Assembly: GCF_900104305.1 (NCBI RefSeq)
Contig: NZ_FNJC01000001.1
Span: forward strand, 248,001-312,000
Reading direction: 5' to 3'
DNA: 64,000 nt
Source of the DNA: Filomicrobium insigne
Lineage (GTDB): Bacteria; Pseudomonadota; Alphaproteobacteria; Rhizobiales; Hyphomicrobiaceae
The position numbers and the translations under genes are program-made. The stretch's first letter is position 1. Each line of letters starts with the position of its first letter. The notes under the pieces are model-generated. The model was not told the origin of the DNA and made no database searches. It worked only from the letters and a program-made list of their open reading frames with translations. This document shows, piece after piece, positions 55,521-64,000 of the stretch.

Positions 55521-56243
55521 CTATTGCAATGGGCGCTCGGGGCATGGCTGGCGAGGGCGTGCCAAAGCCTCACGGCCTATCAAACTCAGGATTTTGACAC
55601 CCGCTCTCACTGATCCCACAAGCGTTCCGGAGATCTTCGATATCCCGATGCGGCGGCGATATCGGACTGGCGCTTCTAGCGTGCGCAAACCTAGCTGTGC
55701 CGCTTTAACCTGCATTTCGACGGTCCAACCGTAGTCGCGATCCGCCATGGCCAGTCTCTCCAAGACCGAACGCTTAATCGCGCGAAATGGTCCAATATCG
55801 GTAAATCGTGCCCCCCAGATTAGTCTGATCAACCACGTCGCCAGCCAATTACCGAAAATTTGCTGAGGCGTCAGGGCTCCTAGCTCCCTACGCCCGAGCG
55901 TACGCGACCCGATGACGAGTTCTCCTTCATCCGCGATTATTGGATCAACCAAGCTCGGCATATCTTCAGGGTGATCGGAATAGTCACCGTCGAGGAAAAC
56001 GATGATGTCACACGGAGGCAAGGCACCAATCCCGGCAAGACAAGCCGCACCGTAGCCAGGTTGCGGTTCTCTTATGACGCGGGCTCCGGCAGCACGGGCA
56101 ACATAGGCCGTTCGATCTCGTGATCCGTTGTCCGAGACGACAATGGCGTCGACCCAGCTGGGAATAGCGGCAATGACTTTACTAACGGCCGCTTCTTCGT
56201 TGAGCGCCGGAATAACAACGCCGACAGCGTAGCCGTTACGCAT
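55521..56243 (-). CDS. Family 2 glycosyltransferase (polyprenyl-phosphate sugar transferase-like)
   Basis: A protein of about 240 residues with a GT2 fold: VVIPALNEEAAVSKVI, VSDNGSRDRT and the DxD motif in FLDGDYSDHP. FRAIKRSVLERL and RYRRRIGISKISGT follow, typical of DPM1/DolP-mannose-synthase relatives. There is no long C-terminal membrane part, so it acts on the inner face with a lipid-linked acceptor. The ATG at 56243 has GGAG six nt upstream. It is downstream of the epimerase gene in a surface-sugar group. Confidence 0.85.
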   Translation of the reverse strand: MRNGYAVGVVIPALNEEAAVSKVIAAIPSWVDAIVVSDNGSRDRTAYVARAAGARVIREPQPGYGAACLAGIGALPPCDIIVFLDGDYSDHPEDMPSLVDPIIADEGELVIGSRTLGRRELGALTPQQIFGNWLATWLIRLIWGARFTDIGPFRAIKRSVLERLAMADRDYGWTVEMQVKAAQLGLRTLEAPVRYRRRIGISKISGTLVGSVRAGVKILSLIGREALARPRQPCPERPLQ

Positions 56244-56376
56244 TCGCATCTCCCAGCGCAGGTCCGCACAAACGCGGCTATTACTTTCGAGGCGCACTCG
56301 TGCGCGGCCGCATCGTACACGAGCCATAGACATGTAGGGTCCCGAAACGCTGCGTACACCCCATAGTGTGCTCTTT

Positions 56377-57312
56377 TCATTCTGCGTTTAGGCAGCTGGC
56401 TAATGCCTTTGCTGTATCGTGGCAGGGATGCCAGCCGATGCCCTGCAATTGGGCTGCATCGACGACAAGGTCCGCGTTAAGCCGCTGCCATTGGCCTGTA
56501 CGCCCAGCCAGCCGGGCCAGACTCGCGAGGATTCCCGCTGGGATCGGGACCAATCCGGGGCTGCGGCTGAGGCCGCTACGCAAAGCCGCCAGGATCTCAG
56601 GCACGGTGGCCGGTTCTTCGTCCGCGACCAGGAAAACTCGCCGGCTGGCCTGCGGACTGGTCAGCACATGCCGGACTGCGGTCATGAGGCTATCTATGTG
56701 GAGGAGCGAGCGGCGTCCGGCGACGGTCTTCAACGGCAACGGGATCGGAAGGCGGGCGAGCCGGACGAGCGCGGCCATGTTCCCTTTCACGCCTGGGCCA
56801 TAGACGACCACTGGCCTGAGTGCCACCCAATCCGTCCGGCTATCGGCCAGCTCTTCAGCAAGTGCTTGTTCTGCGGCGAGCTTGGAGCGGCCGTACGCAT
56901 CTGTTGGATGAGGAGGCGATCTTTCCGTCAGGACACCTTCCGCGGAAGGGCCGGATTGCGCGCGCACAGAGGACATGAGCACGACCCGGTTCAGGTCTGC
57001 CTCGCGGGCAGCAATCGCGAGGGCGCGCGTGGCCTCACAATTCACAGCCATATACTGGCTTTCGGGAATTGTACTGGTCGCATGGGCGATGCCTGCGAGA
57101 TGGACCACGTGGGTCACGCCGCCCAACAGGGCGTGCCAATCGTGCGGCTCCGACATGTCGGGCAACGAAACGATGTCCAAGTCTGGACGGGCCGAGATCT
57201 GAGATACGTCACGCGCAGCGGCGCGGACTTCGAAGCCATTAGCCAGAAGGCTTTCGGTCAGAAAGCGTCCAATGAAACCTGTAGCTCCGGTAATCAGAAT
57301 ACGCGGCGGCAT
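56377..57312 (-). CDS. NAD-dependent sugar epimerase/dehydratase (SDR family)
   Basis: A protein of about 311 residues with an N-terminal Rossmann motif (ITGATGFIGRFL), MSSVRA for the catalytic Ser, and DAYGRSKLAAE for the Tyr-x3-Lys pair, so the catalytic triad is complete. It belongs to the nucleoside-diphosphate-sugar 4-epimerase-like group found beside CapD and sugar-phosphate transferase genes. The ATG at 57312 is preferred over a TTG six codons upstream. It lies 60 nt after the CapD-type gene. Confidence 0.85.
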   Translation of the reverse strand: MPPRILITGATGFIGRFLTESLLANGFEVRAAARDVSQISARPDLDIVSLPDMSEPHDWHALLGGVTHVVHLAGIAHATSTIPESQYMAVNCEATRALAIAAREADLNRVVLMSSVRAQSGPSAEGVLTERSPPHPTDAYGRSKLAAEQALAEELADSRTDWVALRPVVVYGPGVKGNMAALVRLARLPIPLPLKTVAGRRSLLHIDSLMTAVRHVLTSPQASRRVFLVADEEPATVPEILAALRSGLSRSPGLVPIPAGILASLARLAGRTGQWQRLNADLVVDAAQLQGIGWHPCHDTAKALASCLNAE

Positions 57313-57372
57313 GGTGTTGTCGAAATCCAAGAGCTTATCGACGACGCTATAGACGGCTCATTTGAGCCCGCC

Positions 57373-59376
57373 TCAATGCAGCATACGAGACAAAGGCGGC
57401 CAGGCCTTCTCCTCGCCGTCCTGATCGGCTTCAGGGGGAAGCACGGGCCCGGGCTGATATCCTTCTACCGTGCGCATCAACACTGCGCGGATGGCATCGA
57501 GATCCCGCGTCTTCATGGATTCCTTCAAACCATCCAGCTCATGCCAGAGCTCGTTCGATGGCAACCAGGGCTCTCCGGAACGCATAATGCGAGGATGTTC
57601 CGTCCCGGTCGTATTGGCGCCGAGCAAGAGTTCTTCGTAGAGTTTCTCGCCCGGGCGCAGGCCGGTGTAGACGATCTCGATATCGCCACCAGGGTTTTCG
57701 CTACTCCTCGGATCGAGACCCGCGAGGCGGATCATAAGGCGTGCAAGGTCGTCGATCTTGACGGGGTCTCCCATATCCAGAACGAAGACTTCCCCGCCCG
57801 TCGCCATGGACCCTGCCTGGATGACCAGTTCGGCCGCTTCTCTGATCGACATGAAATAGCGGATGACATCGGGGTGGGTCACCGTCAGCGGTCCGCCCTG
57901 CTTGATCTGTTGCCGGAACCTGCGAACGACCGATCCAGAACTGTCGAGCACATTTCCGAAGCGAACCATCGTAAAGACGGTGTTGACGTCCTCGTCCATG
58001 GCATGCGCCTGCAGGACAAGCTCAGCAAGGCGCTTGGTAGCTCCCATAACATTCGTCGGACGAACCGCCTTATCGGTCGAGATCAGCACGAAGCGTTCAA
58101 CGCCCAAATCCCGTGCGGCATCAGCCATAACGGCGCATCCGAACGTGTTGTTGCTGATCCCAGCAACAATATTTTGCTCCACGATAGGCACGTGCTTATA
58201 GGCCGCTGCATGGTAGATTGTCTGGATATCGTAGCTTGATATCGTGTGGCGAACGAGCCGTTCATCGAGCACGGAGCCCAGCACCGCGACCAGTTCTGTA
58301 TCCTCGTATTGACCCGGGTTAGCTGCGATCGTCTCTCGAATTTCGAGCTCAATCTCGTAGAGGGCCGGTTCCGAAATATCCATGAGCACCAAGCGCTCCG
58401 GCGACTGCTCGAGAATTTGCCGGACCAATTCCGACCCGACCGACCCACCAGCCCCCGTTACCAGAATTGATTTGTCGCGAATGACGCGCGTCAACAATTG
58501 AGCATCCGGTGGTACGGGTTCACGGCCTAAGAGATCTTCGACCTCCAGAGGGCGGACATCCGTAATGCCGACTTTGCCAGACGCTATCTCATCGATCGCA
58601 GGCACGATCTTGACCACAACGGGGTAGTTTTCCAGCTTCTGGACAATCTGTCGGCGCATGCCGCGCTGCGATTCAGGAATTGCCAACAGCACTTCCTTGA
58701 TGTCGCGGCGTTCAATGAAGAAGCCCACCTTCTCCGGCCGATAGACTTTGAGCCCACCGACGTACTGACCCCACATGGACGGCTCGTCGTCGATGAAACC
58801 GACGGGCTCGCGGTCGTAAACCCTGCGGCGCAGCGCAGACAGCAGCTCGACGCCCATTTGGCCCGCGCCATAGATGAGCACGAGCTTGCGATCCATATCA
58901 ATTGGCAATTTTGGAATGGTAATGCCAATGCTTTGCAGGAACAGACCCGCAATCTGGCGGCTCGCACTTACCGCAAGCGCTCCCAACACGCCATAAACCA
59001 GGATAACCGTGCGTGGGATGCCGTGCTGTCCGAGCATAAATACAGCCATTGCCCAAATCAGCATCGACAGGGCTGCACACAAGAAAATGCGCAGCATGCC
59101 ACGATAGCCGATGAAGCGCGTCACAAGCCTGTAAAGCCCGAAGGACCCAAAGGTGCCTATCGTGATGGCTGGCCCCAAGAAGAACAACGCCGCTGTCAGC
59201 CAATCATCGGGAACGTAAAATGTCTGGTAGCGGACCGACATCGCGGTCCAGAGGACGGCGGTCAACAGCAGGAAGTCGCTCAAGACAAGAACCACCCGCT
59301 TTGCAGAGCGTGGCAGTTCAATGAGCCACTTGCGCACGTGAGCTGTGCGCGCGTCCTCGTTACCCTTGTCCGCCAA
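57373..59376 (-). CDS. Membrane nucleotide-sugar dehydratase, CapD/FlaA1-like
   Basis: A 667-residue protein. Four N-terminal helices (about residues 27-140) precede a first Rossmann domain (LVLIYGAGQMGVELL) and the catalytic SDR domain (about 300-620) with VTGAGGSVGSELVRQ and STDKAVRPTNVMGATKRLAEL, the Ser-Asp-Lys and Met/Lys active site of UDP-GlcNAc 4,6-dehydratases (PglF/WbpM type). It makes keto-deoxy sugar precursors for O-antigen or capsule. Initiation is at a TTG (59376) directly behind AGGGGAG. A 17-bp palindrome lies 125-140 nt upstream. Confidence 0.93.
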   Translation of the reverse strand: MADKGNEDARTAHVRKWLIELPRSAKRVVLVLSDFLLLTAVLWTAMSVRYQTFYVPDDWLTAALFFLGPAITIGTFGSFGLYRLVTRFIGYRGMLRIFLCAALSMLIWAMAVFMLGQHGIPRTVILVYGVLGALAVSASRQIAGLFLQSIGITIPKLPIDMDRKLVLIYGAGQMGVELLSALRRRVYDREPVGFIDDEPSMWGQYVGGLKVYRPEKVGFFIERRDIKEVLLAIPESQRGMRRQIVQKLENYPVVVKIVPAIDEIASGKVGITDVRPLEVEDLLGREPVPPDAQLLTRVIRDKSILVTGAGGSVGSELVRQILEQSPERLVLMDISEPALYEIELEIRETIAANPGQYEDTELVAVLGSVLDERLVRHTISSYDIQTIYHAAAYKHVPIVEQNIVAGISNNTFGCAVMADAARDLGVERFVLISTDKAVRPTNVMGATKRLAELVLQAHAMDEDVNTVFTMVRFGNVLDSSGSVVRRFRQQIKQGGPLTVTHPDVIRYFMSIREAAELVIQAGSMATGGEVFVLDMGDPVKIDDLARLMIRLAGLDPRSSENPGGDIEIVYTGLRPGEKLYEELLLGANTTGTEHPRIMRSGEPWLPSNELWHELDGLKESMKTRDLDAIRAVLMRTVEGYQPGPVLPPEADQDGEEKAWPPLSRMLH

Positions 59377-59499
59377 TTTCTCCCCTCTCCACCCCGTCGC
59401 GCCCCTCGCGCGGTCGTATCCAGCTATCCATTACAGGCATGATTCAGCCCTTTAGATGCCCGTTATAAATACATGGAAAGCCCGGTGCACATGTATTCA

Positions 59500-59516
59500 A
59501 ATTCCGTAACGGAATT
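59500..59516. promoter_or_regulatory. 17-bp palindrome upstream of the CapD-like gene
   Basis: AATTCCGT-A-ACGGAATT has perfect 8-bp arms around one base. It lies in the 230-nt gap between the MATE gene end and the CapD-like gene, a likely regulator site for the sugar operon. Confidence 0.45.
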
Positions 59517-59606
59517 CCCCTGTCAGTAACGAAACCACACTCCGATATCCACACTTTGATATCATCGCAAGGGCAGGACACGAGCCGACAGCGTTGCCGG
59601 AAGGCA

Positions 59607-61073
59607 TCATTCATCCATTCGGCGCCGAATTCTGTGGCGAATCCACCAACTTCGAGGCGCGCGGGCGAGTTTAAAGGTCCCCGATACCGGCGCTTGCGTA
59701 ATGTGATCGATGAGCCGGTAAGACAAGATTACCCCGATGCAGCCGAACACGATCCCCCCACCCAAGTTGCCAGCCAGCACCCCGTAGGCCCCAGCGATCT
59801 CGCCACCGATCCAGACCAATGGAATGGTCCCGATCGTGGCACGGCCCCAATTTAGCGCCGTCGAAACTTGGGGCCGCCCGAGCGTATTGTGTATGGCGTT
59901 GGACACAAACAAGGTGCCGAGGAAGAAGAAGAGCGGCGCCAGATAGTAGCAAAATATCAAAATGAGTTCGGCGGCCTGCCCCTCGGCTTTGAATGCCTGC
60001 ACGATGAATGGCGCCAGGATCGCGAGCACAATCCAGGAAAATGTCGTGAAGGCCGCCGCGACGCATAATGCCAACGTCAAGGTCTGGCGCATCCGGTCTG
60101 GTTTTTTCGCTCCGAAATTTTGTCCGATGATGGGCCCTACGTTGCCGGACAACGCGAAGATTGCGCCGAATGCGACTGGCATGATGCGCCCAATAATGGC
60201 CCAGCCCGCGACTGCGCCATCCCCAAACCCCGACATCGCGGCCGTCACGTAGGCGTTGGCGAAGGGCGTTGCGATATTTGTGGCGAGGGCTGGGACGGCG
60301 ATCATGGCCAAGGGACGTGCATCCGATACCATTGCGCGCCAGCGTGGCCGGCTCATCAAGCGGTGAACGCGGATCACCCCGTAAAGGCCAATACAGAGCA
60401 TCACGAGGCGCGCAATAACGCTGGCGATGGCCGCTCCCTCGATTCCGAGACCGAAGCCGAAGATCAAAACAGGGTCAAGGATGACGTTGGCCACCGCACC
60501 GTAGAGCGTCACATTCATCGAACGCCGCGCATCGCCGACTGACCTGAGGACGGCCGTCGATGCCATCGCGACGGCCAGCGGCGGCAATGCGGGCACGAGG
60601 ATTTCCAGGTATCTTGTTGCCAGTTCGTGAGTTCGGCCGGTCGCCCCCAGAAGCGTCAGTAAGGTGGGGATCAAAAACCAGATGATAACGGCAAGGATGG
60701 TCGCGACAATAAAGGTCCAACAGTGGGCACTCGCCGCAACGCGACGCGCACGCACGTAGCGTCCTGCGCCTATCGCGGGCGACACGAGTGACATCGTTGC
60801 AATGAGCAAGCCGAGACCGATAGAGATCGTGAGCGCTACGATTGAGCTGCCATAGCCGATCGCAGCCACGATGGCCTGATCGTTGAGCAGGCTGAGAAAA
60901 TAAATGTTTGCGAGGTCGCCGACGAAAATTGCGACAAGCCCAAGTGCTCCAGCGCCTGTCATGACTAGGATGTGGCGCAAGAGGGAGCCGCTAACGAACT
61001 TGGGTGGCTCCACCGCGACACGGCGGGGCGGCACCCGCGGATGACGGGCCACCTCAGGCGTTATGGACTCCAT
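59607..61073 (-). CDS. MATE family efflux transporter
   Basis: A protein of about 488 residues with twelve hydrophobic segments in two similar halves, the MATE layout. Typical segments are ATMSLVSPAIGAGRYVRARRVA in the first half and GNVGPIIGQNFGAKKPDRMRQT in the second. MATE proteins export cationic drugs or metabolites using sodium or protons. The ATG at 61073 has GAGGGG directly upstream; the frame extends 17 codons further without a ribosome site. Substrate unknown. Confidence 0.92.
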   Translation of the reverse strand: MESITPEVARHPRVPPRRVAVEPPKFVSGSLLRHILVMTGAGALGLVAIFVGDLANIYFLSLLNDQAIVAAIGYGSSIVALTISIGLGLLIATMSLVSPAIGAGRYVRARRVAASAHCWTFIVATILAVIIWFLIPTLLTLLGATGRTHELATRYLEILVPALPPLAVAMASTAVLRSVGDARRSMNVTLYGAVANVILDPVLIFGFGLGIEGAAIASVIARLVMLCIGLYGVIRVHRLMSRPRWRAMVSDARPLAMIAVPALATNIATPFANAYVTAAMSGFGDGAVAGWAIIGRIMPVAFGAIFALSGNVGPIIGQNFGAKKPDRMRQTLTLALCVAAAFTTFSWIVLAILAPFIVQAFKAEGQAAELILIFCYYLAPLFFFLGTLFVSNAIHNTLGRPQVSTALNWGRATIGTIPLVWIGGEIAGAYGVLAGNLGGGIVFGCIGVILSYRLIDHITQAPVSGTFKLARAPRSWWIRHRIRRRMDE

Positions 61074-61159
61074 TCCCTCGAACCGTTTCTTTATTTTAAG
61101 CCCGGCGGCAGGGTTGGCTACCAAGCGGCTAGCCCTGCTCGTCAGGCGACGAATTTTCG

Positions 61160-61765
61160 TTAGATGCGGCGACGAGATTTAATAGCGGCGGCCAGCGTGC
61201 CGTCATCGAGATAGTCGAGTTCGCCGCCGATCGGGACGCCCTTCTGAATTTCAGAGACGGCGACATTGGTTGGCGCCAATCTTTCTTTTATGTAGTGCAT
61301 GGTGGATTGGCCCTCCACTGTAGCGTTGAGGGCAAGGATCACCTCTTTCACTTCGCCCGACGAGGCCCGTTCCAGCAAGCGAGGAATATTCAGATTGTCG
61401 GGACCGACACCATCCAAGGGCGACAGATGCCCGCCCAAAACATGATAAACGCCGTTAATTGCCGCGGCCCGTTCCAGCGCCCACAGATCTCCGACCTCTT
61501 CGACGACGACTACGACTGATCGATCACGACGTCCGTCACGGCACAGGCTGCATGGGGAAACCGTGTCGACGTTTCCACACTCGGAGCAATGGGTGATGCG
61601 GTCAACAGCGGCGCTGAGCGCATCGGCGAGCGGCATGAGCAAATCTTCACGTCGCTTGAGCAGAGATAGCGCCGCCTTACGCGCCGATCGCGGACCTAAC
61701 CCAGGCAATCGGCTCAGAAGCTGGATCATGCGTTCGATTTCCGGGCCGGCTATCGCCTTGCTCAT
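61160..61765 (-). CDS. recR: Recombination protein RecR
   Basis: A 201-residue protein of the RecFOR repair pathway. It shows the helix-hairpin-helix [14 protein letters not shown], the zinc finger C-x2-C...C-x2-C ([16 protein letters not shown]), a Toprim domain with [12 protein letters not shown], and the C-terminal Walker-like [19 protein letters not shown]. The usual dnaX and ybaB neighbours are not next to it here. Confidence 0.97.
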   Translation of the reverse strand: MSKAIAGPEIERMIQLLSRLPGLGPRSARKAALSLLKRREDLLMPLADALSAAVDRITHCSECGNVDTVSPCSLCRDGRRDRSVVVVVEEVGDLWALERAAAINGVYHVLGGHLSPLDGVGPDNLNIPRLLERASSGEVKEVILALNATVEGQSTMHYIKERLAPTNVAVSEIQKGVPIGGELDYLDDGTLAAAIKSRRRI

Positions 61766-61889
61766 GCCGACATATGTCCTTCTTCATCCCCGACTCTCTC
61801 TAGCAAACGCGGGACATTGGCACGCCAGCGGCGCGCTGTCACGGAGGTTGGCAATCGCCGGAGCTCTCAGGCCGTGTCCCTATAATTTT

Positions 61890-61919
61890 ATGCCCACCAC
61901 GCCGAGACGCGGTGGGCAT
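61890..61919 (-). terminator. Hairpin after the MBL hydrolase gene
   Basis: Perfect 9-bp arms ATGCCCACC / GGTGGGCAT around 12 nt, 35 nt past the MBL gene stop. It is not followed by a T run on the minus strand, so termination efficiency is uncertain. Confidence 0.4.
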
Positions 61920-61953
61920 TGATCCTAGTCTTTCTTAAAGATCGCTTCCGCGA

Positions 61954-62844
61954 TCAAAGACCATTTAGCGGCACCTTCAGGAAGCGCTTCCCTGTCTCAT
62001 CGGCCTCGGGGAGATTGCCGCCGCGCATATTGACCTGGATAGATGGGATAATGAGCTTCGGCATCGAGAGGGTCGCGTCCCGCTCGGTCCGCATCTTTAT
62101 GAACTCGTCCTCCGTCACGCCATCGCGCACATGGACGTTGTCTCGGCGTTCGGCTGCGACTGTCGTTTCCCAGCGGATTTCCCGGCCGTTCGGCCCGTAA
62201 TCATGGCACATGAACAGGCGCATTTCCGGCGGGAGCGCCAGAACCTTCTTAATCGAACGATAGAGTTCGCGTGCGTCGCCACCGGGGAAGTCAGCGCGCG
62301 CGGTGCCTCCATCCGGCATGAAGAGCGTGTCGCCCACGAAAGCAGCATCGCCGATGACATGCGTCATACATGCCGGGGTATGGCCAGGGGTATGCATGGC
62401 GAACGCCGTCATGGATCCGATTTTGTAAGTGTCACCATCAGTGAACAACCTGTCGAATTGGCTGCCGTCACGCTGGAACTCGGTGCCCTCGTTAAAGACC
62501 TTCCCGAAAACGTCCTGCACGACGGTGATCTTCTCACCGATCCCGATTTTGCCGCCGAGTTCCTGCTGCAGATAAGGTGCCGCCGACAGGTGATCGGCAT
62601 GGACATGCGTTTCGATTAGCCACTCAACCTTGAGGTTGTGCTCCTTCACGTAAGCAATAATCTCATCGGCGGACTGATGCGACAAGCGCCCCGCCGCGTA
62701 GTCGATGTCCATCACTGAATCTATGATGGCGCAAGCATTGGAGGTGGGGTCCTTCACGACATAGCTGATCGTGTTGGTGGCTTCATCAAAGAAGCCCTTC
62801 ACCTCCGGTCGGACCGACAAATCAACTGGATAATCCTTAGACAT
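61954..62844 (-). CDS. MBL-fold hydrolase, persulfide dioxygenase / Blh-like
   Basis: A protein of about 296 residues with the metallo-beta-lactamase motif THVHADHLSAA (H-x-H-x-D-H) near residue 78, later metal ligands in HTPGHTPACMTH and the Asp in FVGDTLF, and CHDYGPNG, typical of the ETHE1/Blh persulfide dioxygenase branch. These enzymes oxidise glutathione persulfide to sulfite. The ATG at 62844 has AGGGAAGG upstream. It lies downstream of two YeeE/YedE genes, as in bigR-type sulfide-detoxification operons. Confidence 0.88.
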   Translation of the reverse strand: MSKDYPVDLSVRPEVKGFFDEATNTISYVVKDPTSNACAIIDSVMDIDYAAGRLSHQSADEIIAYVKEHNLKVEWLIETHVHADHLSAAPYLQQELGGKIGIGEKITVVQDVFGKVFNEGTEFQRDGSQFDRLFTDGDTYKIGSMTAFAMHTPGHTPACMTHVIGDAAFVGDTLFMPDGGTARADFPGGDARELYRSIKKVLALPPEMRLFMCHDYGPNGREIRWETTVAAERRDNVHVRDGVTEDEFIKMRTERDATLSMPKLIIPSIQVNMRGGNLPEADETGKRFLKVPLNGL

Positions 62845-62915
62845 CTGTTGGCCTTCCCTTTCAGTTTTATTGTTTCGACACCGATTGGCGGTCTGATTTT
62901 TCAAAATCTGTCGCA

Positions 62916-62932
62916 GGAATAGAATATATTCC
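62916..62932. promoter_or_regulatory. AT-rich palindrome before the MBL gene
   Basis: GGAATA-GAATA-TATTCC, with GAATATATTC at its core, lies 70-90 nt before the MBL hydrolase start. BigR-type ArsR repressors of such operons bind AT-rich palindromes, so this is a candidate site. No bigR gene is in the window. Confidence 0.35.
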
Positions 62933-62964
62933 CTCTAGTCCACGCGCAAACGTGGTTCAGGCCT

Positions 62965-63396
62965 TTACGCCGGTTGCGATGTGGTGCGTAAACGGCTCAA
63001 CAGCCGGGCAAGCCCCATTCCGCCTACGAGCGCCGCGACAAAGACGAATGGTTCGATGCGTCCCAGGCCCAGGGCAGGAACTACACCACCTGGGCAGTAG
63101 CCGATCAGTCCCCATCCGAGCCCGTAGATTGCCGATCCAAGGAGCAGTTGGGCGTCAACATCTTTCCGGGTTGGGACGAGGAACCGAGGCTCCACCAGGG
63201 GAGTTCCGCGCGCGAACACGAGCCGGTAGCCAATAGCCGTAGTGATCAGCGCAGCCGCCATAACGAGTGCCAAGCTGGGATCCCAAGTCCCTGCGACGTC
63301 GAAGAAGTTCAAAACCTTGGCTGGATTGATCATCCCCGAAACCGTGATTCCCAGGCCGAAAATTACACCGGCGAACAGAGCAGCGATGATTGGCAT
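62965..63396 (-). CDS. YeeE/YedE half-protein (DUF6691-like), sulfur transport
   Basis: A 143-residue membrane protein with four helices. The conserved Cys lies in IGYCPGG near residue 100, and GMINPAKVLNFFD is typical of the C-terminal half of YeeE thiosulfate transporters. It lies 3 nt after the other half-protein gene, and the two probably assemble into one transporter. Its role in sulfide or thiosulfate movement is inferred from the MBL neighbour. Confidence 0.87.
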   Translation of the reverse strand: MPIIAALFAGVIFGLGITVSGMINPAKVLNFFDVAGTWDPSLALVMAAALITTAIGYRLVFARGTPLVEPRFLVPTRKDVDAQLLLGSAIYGLGWGLIGYCPGGVVPALGLGRIEPFVFVAALVGGMGLARLLSRLRTTSQPA

Positions 63397-63399
63397 GGC

Positions 63400-63828
63400 T
63401 TAGGCTCCCACAACATGCCGGGTGACGAAAACCGTGACGAGAGCTACGGCCATGAACGTTGCCGTGGCGACGATCGAACGCGGTGAGACCCGTGCGATCC
63501 CGCAGACGCCATGGCCGCTCGCACAACCGGCGCCGAAGGTAACGCCCACGCCAACGATGAGTCCCGCCACCACGGTCTTGAGCAGATCTGACGACAGCGT
63601 GACGTCCGGGAGATGTCCCATGAAAACCGCATAAAGCGACGGCGCGACAATCATCCCGATCAGAAAGGCGGCGCGCCACGACCAGTCCGAAAACGATTGA
63701 GGAAACGCCGCTCCCGACACGATGCCGGAAATGCCGGCGATACGTCCGAGAAACCACATGAGCATCGTTGCGCCTAGGCCAATTAGGGTTCCGCCTATCA
63801 AGGCCGAAACGGGCGTAAATTCCGTCAT
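63400..63828 (-). CDS. YeeE/YedE half-protein, sulfur transport
   Basis: A 142-residue membrane protein with four helices and the YeeE motif [15 protein letters not shown] near residue 105, whose cysteines relay thiosulfate or sulfide in the family. The ATG at 63828 has AAGGGG upstream and is preferred over a TTG three codons earlier. It is the first gene of the sulfur operon. Upstream, CTGACAG / CTGTCAG (63852-63876) and the AT-rich stretch near 63925-63955 may hold regulatory sites. Confidence 0.88.
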   Translation of the reverse strand: MTEFTPVSALIGGTLIGLGATMLMWFLGRIAGISGIVSGAAFPQSFSDWSWRAAFLIGMIVAPSLYAVFMGHLPDVTLSSDLLKTVVAGLIVGVGVTFGAGCASGHGVCGIARVSPRSIVATATFMAVALVTVFVTRHVVGA

Positions 63829-63851
63829 TACTATCAAAGCCCCTTTATCAT

Positions 63852-63876
63852 CTGACAGCCTTCAATCGTCTGTCAG
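63852..63876. promoter_or_regulatory. Inverted repeat upstream of the sulfur operon
   Basis: CTGACAG and CTGTCAG are perfect 7-bp arms separated by 11 nt, beginning 24 nt before the first YeeE/YedE start. It could be an operator or a leader hairpin. Confidence 0.4.
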
Positions 63877-64000
63877 CATAACCGCTCGGCCCGGTGATCG
63901 GTTCGACATCAGCAACGCCAAGCGCTATTTATATTCGTTTCTTTGAATGTATTTTCAAGGGGCCGCGAGATAGATCTCGTGCCTATCCCAAGAAAGTTAT

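Noticed and set aside
56419-58239. A 606-codon plus-strand open frame opposite the epimerase and CapD-like genes
   Set aside because: It is antisense to two genes with complete catalytic motifs, and its translation is low-complexity in charge with no domain pattern.

Overview
The window is chromosomal DNA of an alphaproteobacterium, most likely of the order Hyphomicrobiales (a Hyphomicrobium-like or related genus). The reasons are the murA / DUF2948 / hisD / UPF0262 / phosphatase and maf / yacG / tRNA-Phe neighbourhoods, the def-fmt-truA cluster, a perfect FNR/FixK-type box, and moderately high GC. The genus is inference. No rRNA, CRISPR array, insertion sequence or phage gene was seen.

Layout. 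1-6.6 kb: a membrane-anchored metallophosphoesterase cut by the window edge, the ammonium module glnK-amtB, an hsp20-dps stress pair, and an atypical metallophosphoesterase. 6.6-12.3 kb: a GntR regulator divergent from a TRAP transporter and a two-subunit aconitase-X type dehydratase, probably hydroxyproline-type catabolism. 12.5-17 kb: a small membrane protein, a CBS-BON protein behind an FNR/FixK box, and modABC. 17-23.4 kb: tamA-tamB. 23.4-25 kb: a DUF6064 membrane protein and a Tat-exported aldo/keto reductase. 25.2-31.4 kb: an exopolysaccharide locus with an unknown secreted protein, an ExoF-like export protein, and a 1131-residue fusion of a GH18-like domain, a NodB deacetylase and a GT2 synthase. 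31.7-36.8 kb: a cobalamin riboswitch followed by a TonB-dependent receptor, a FhuF-like ferric reductase and an SbmA/BacA/Rv1819c-like ABC protein. This is the strongest candidate for an unusual system: B12 uptake without BtuCDF.

37-45.4 kb: tRNA-Phe, yacG, maf, then a plus-strand CRP-type regulator and adenylate cyclase that interrupt the housekeeping run, then phosphatase, UPF0262, hisD, DUF2948, murA and a small conserved protein. 45.5-47.7 kb: TadE- and TadG-like proteins. 47.8-49.8 kb: tRNA-Thr with a nearby copy of its anticodon arm, then an AT-richer two-gene unit (membrane-anchored ParA ATPase and an overlapping small partner) that looks acquired. 50-59.4 kb: a secreted protein, an O-antigen ligase-like protein, folE, the def-fmt-small protein-truA operon, and a surface-sugar group (GT2, epimerase, CapD/FlaA1-type dehydratase). 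59.6-63.8 kb: a MATE exporter, recR, and a sulfur-handling operon of two YeeE/YedE half-proteins and a persulfide-dioxygenase-like MBL hydrolase.

Most genes from 26.6 kb to the right end lie on the minus strand. Start codons were chosen from visible Shine-Dalgarno sequences and family lengths; several are GTG or TTG.
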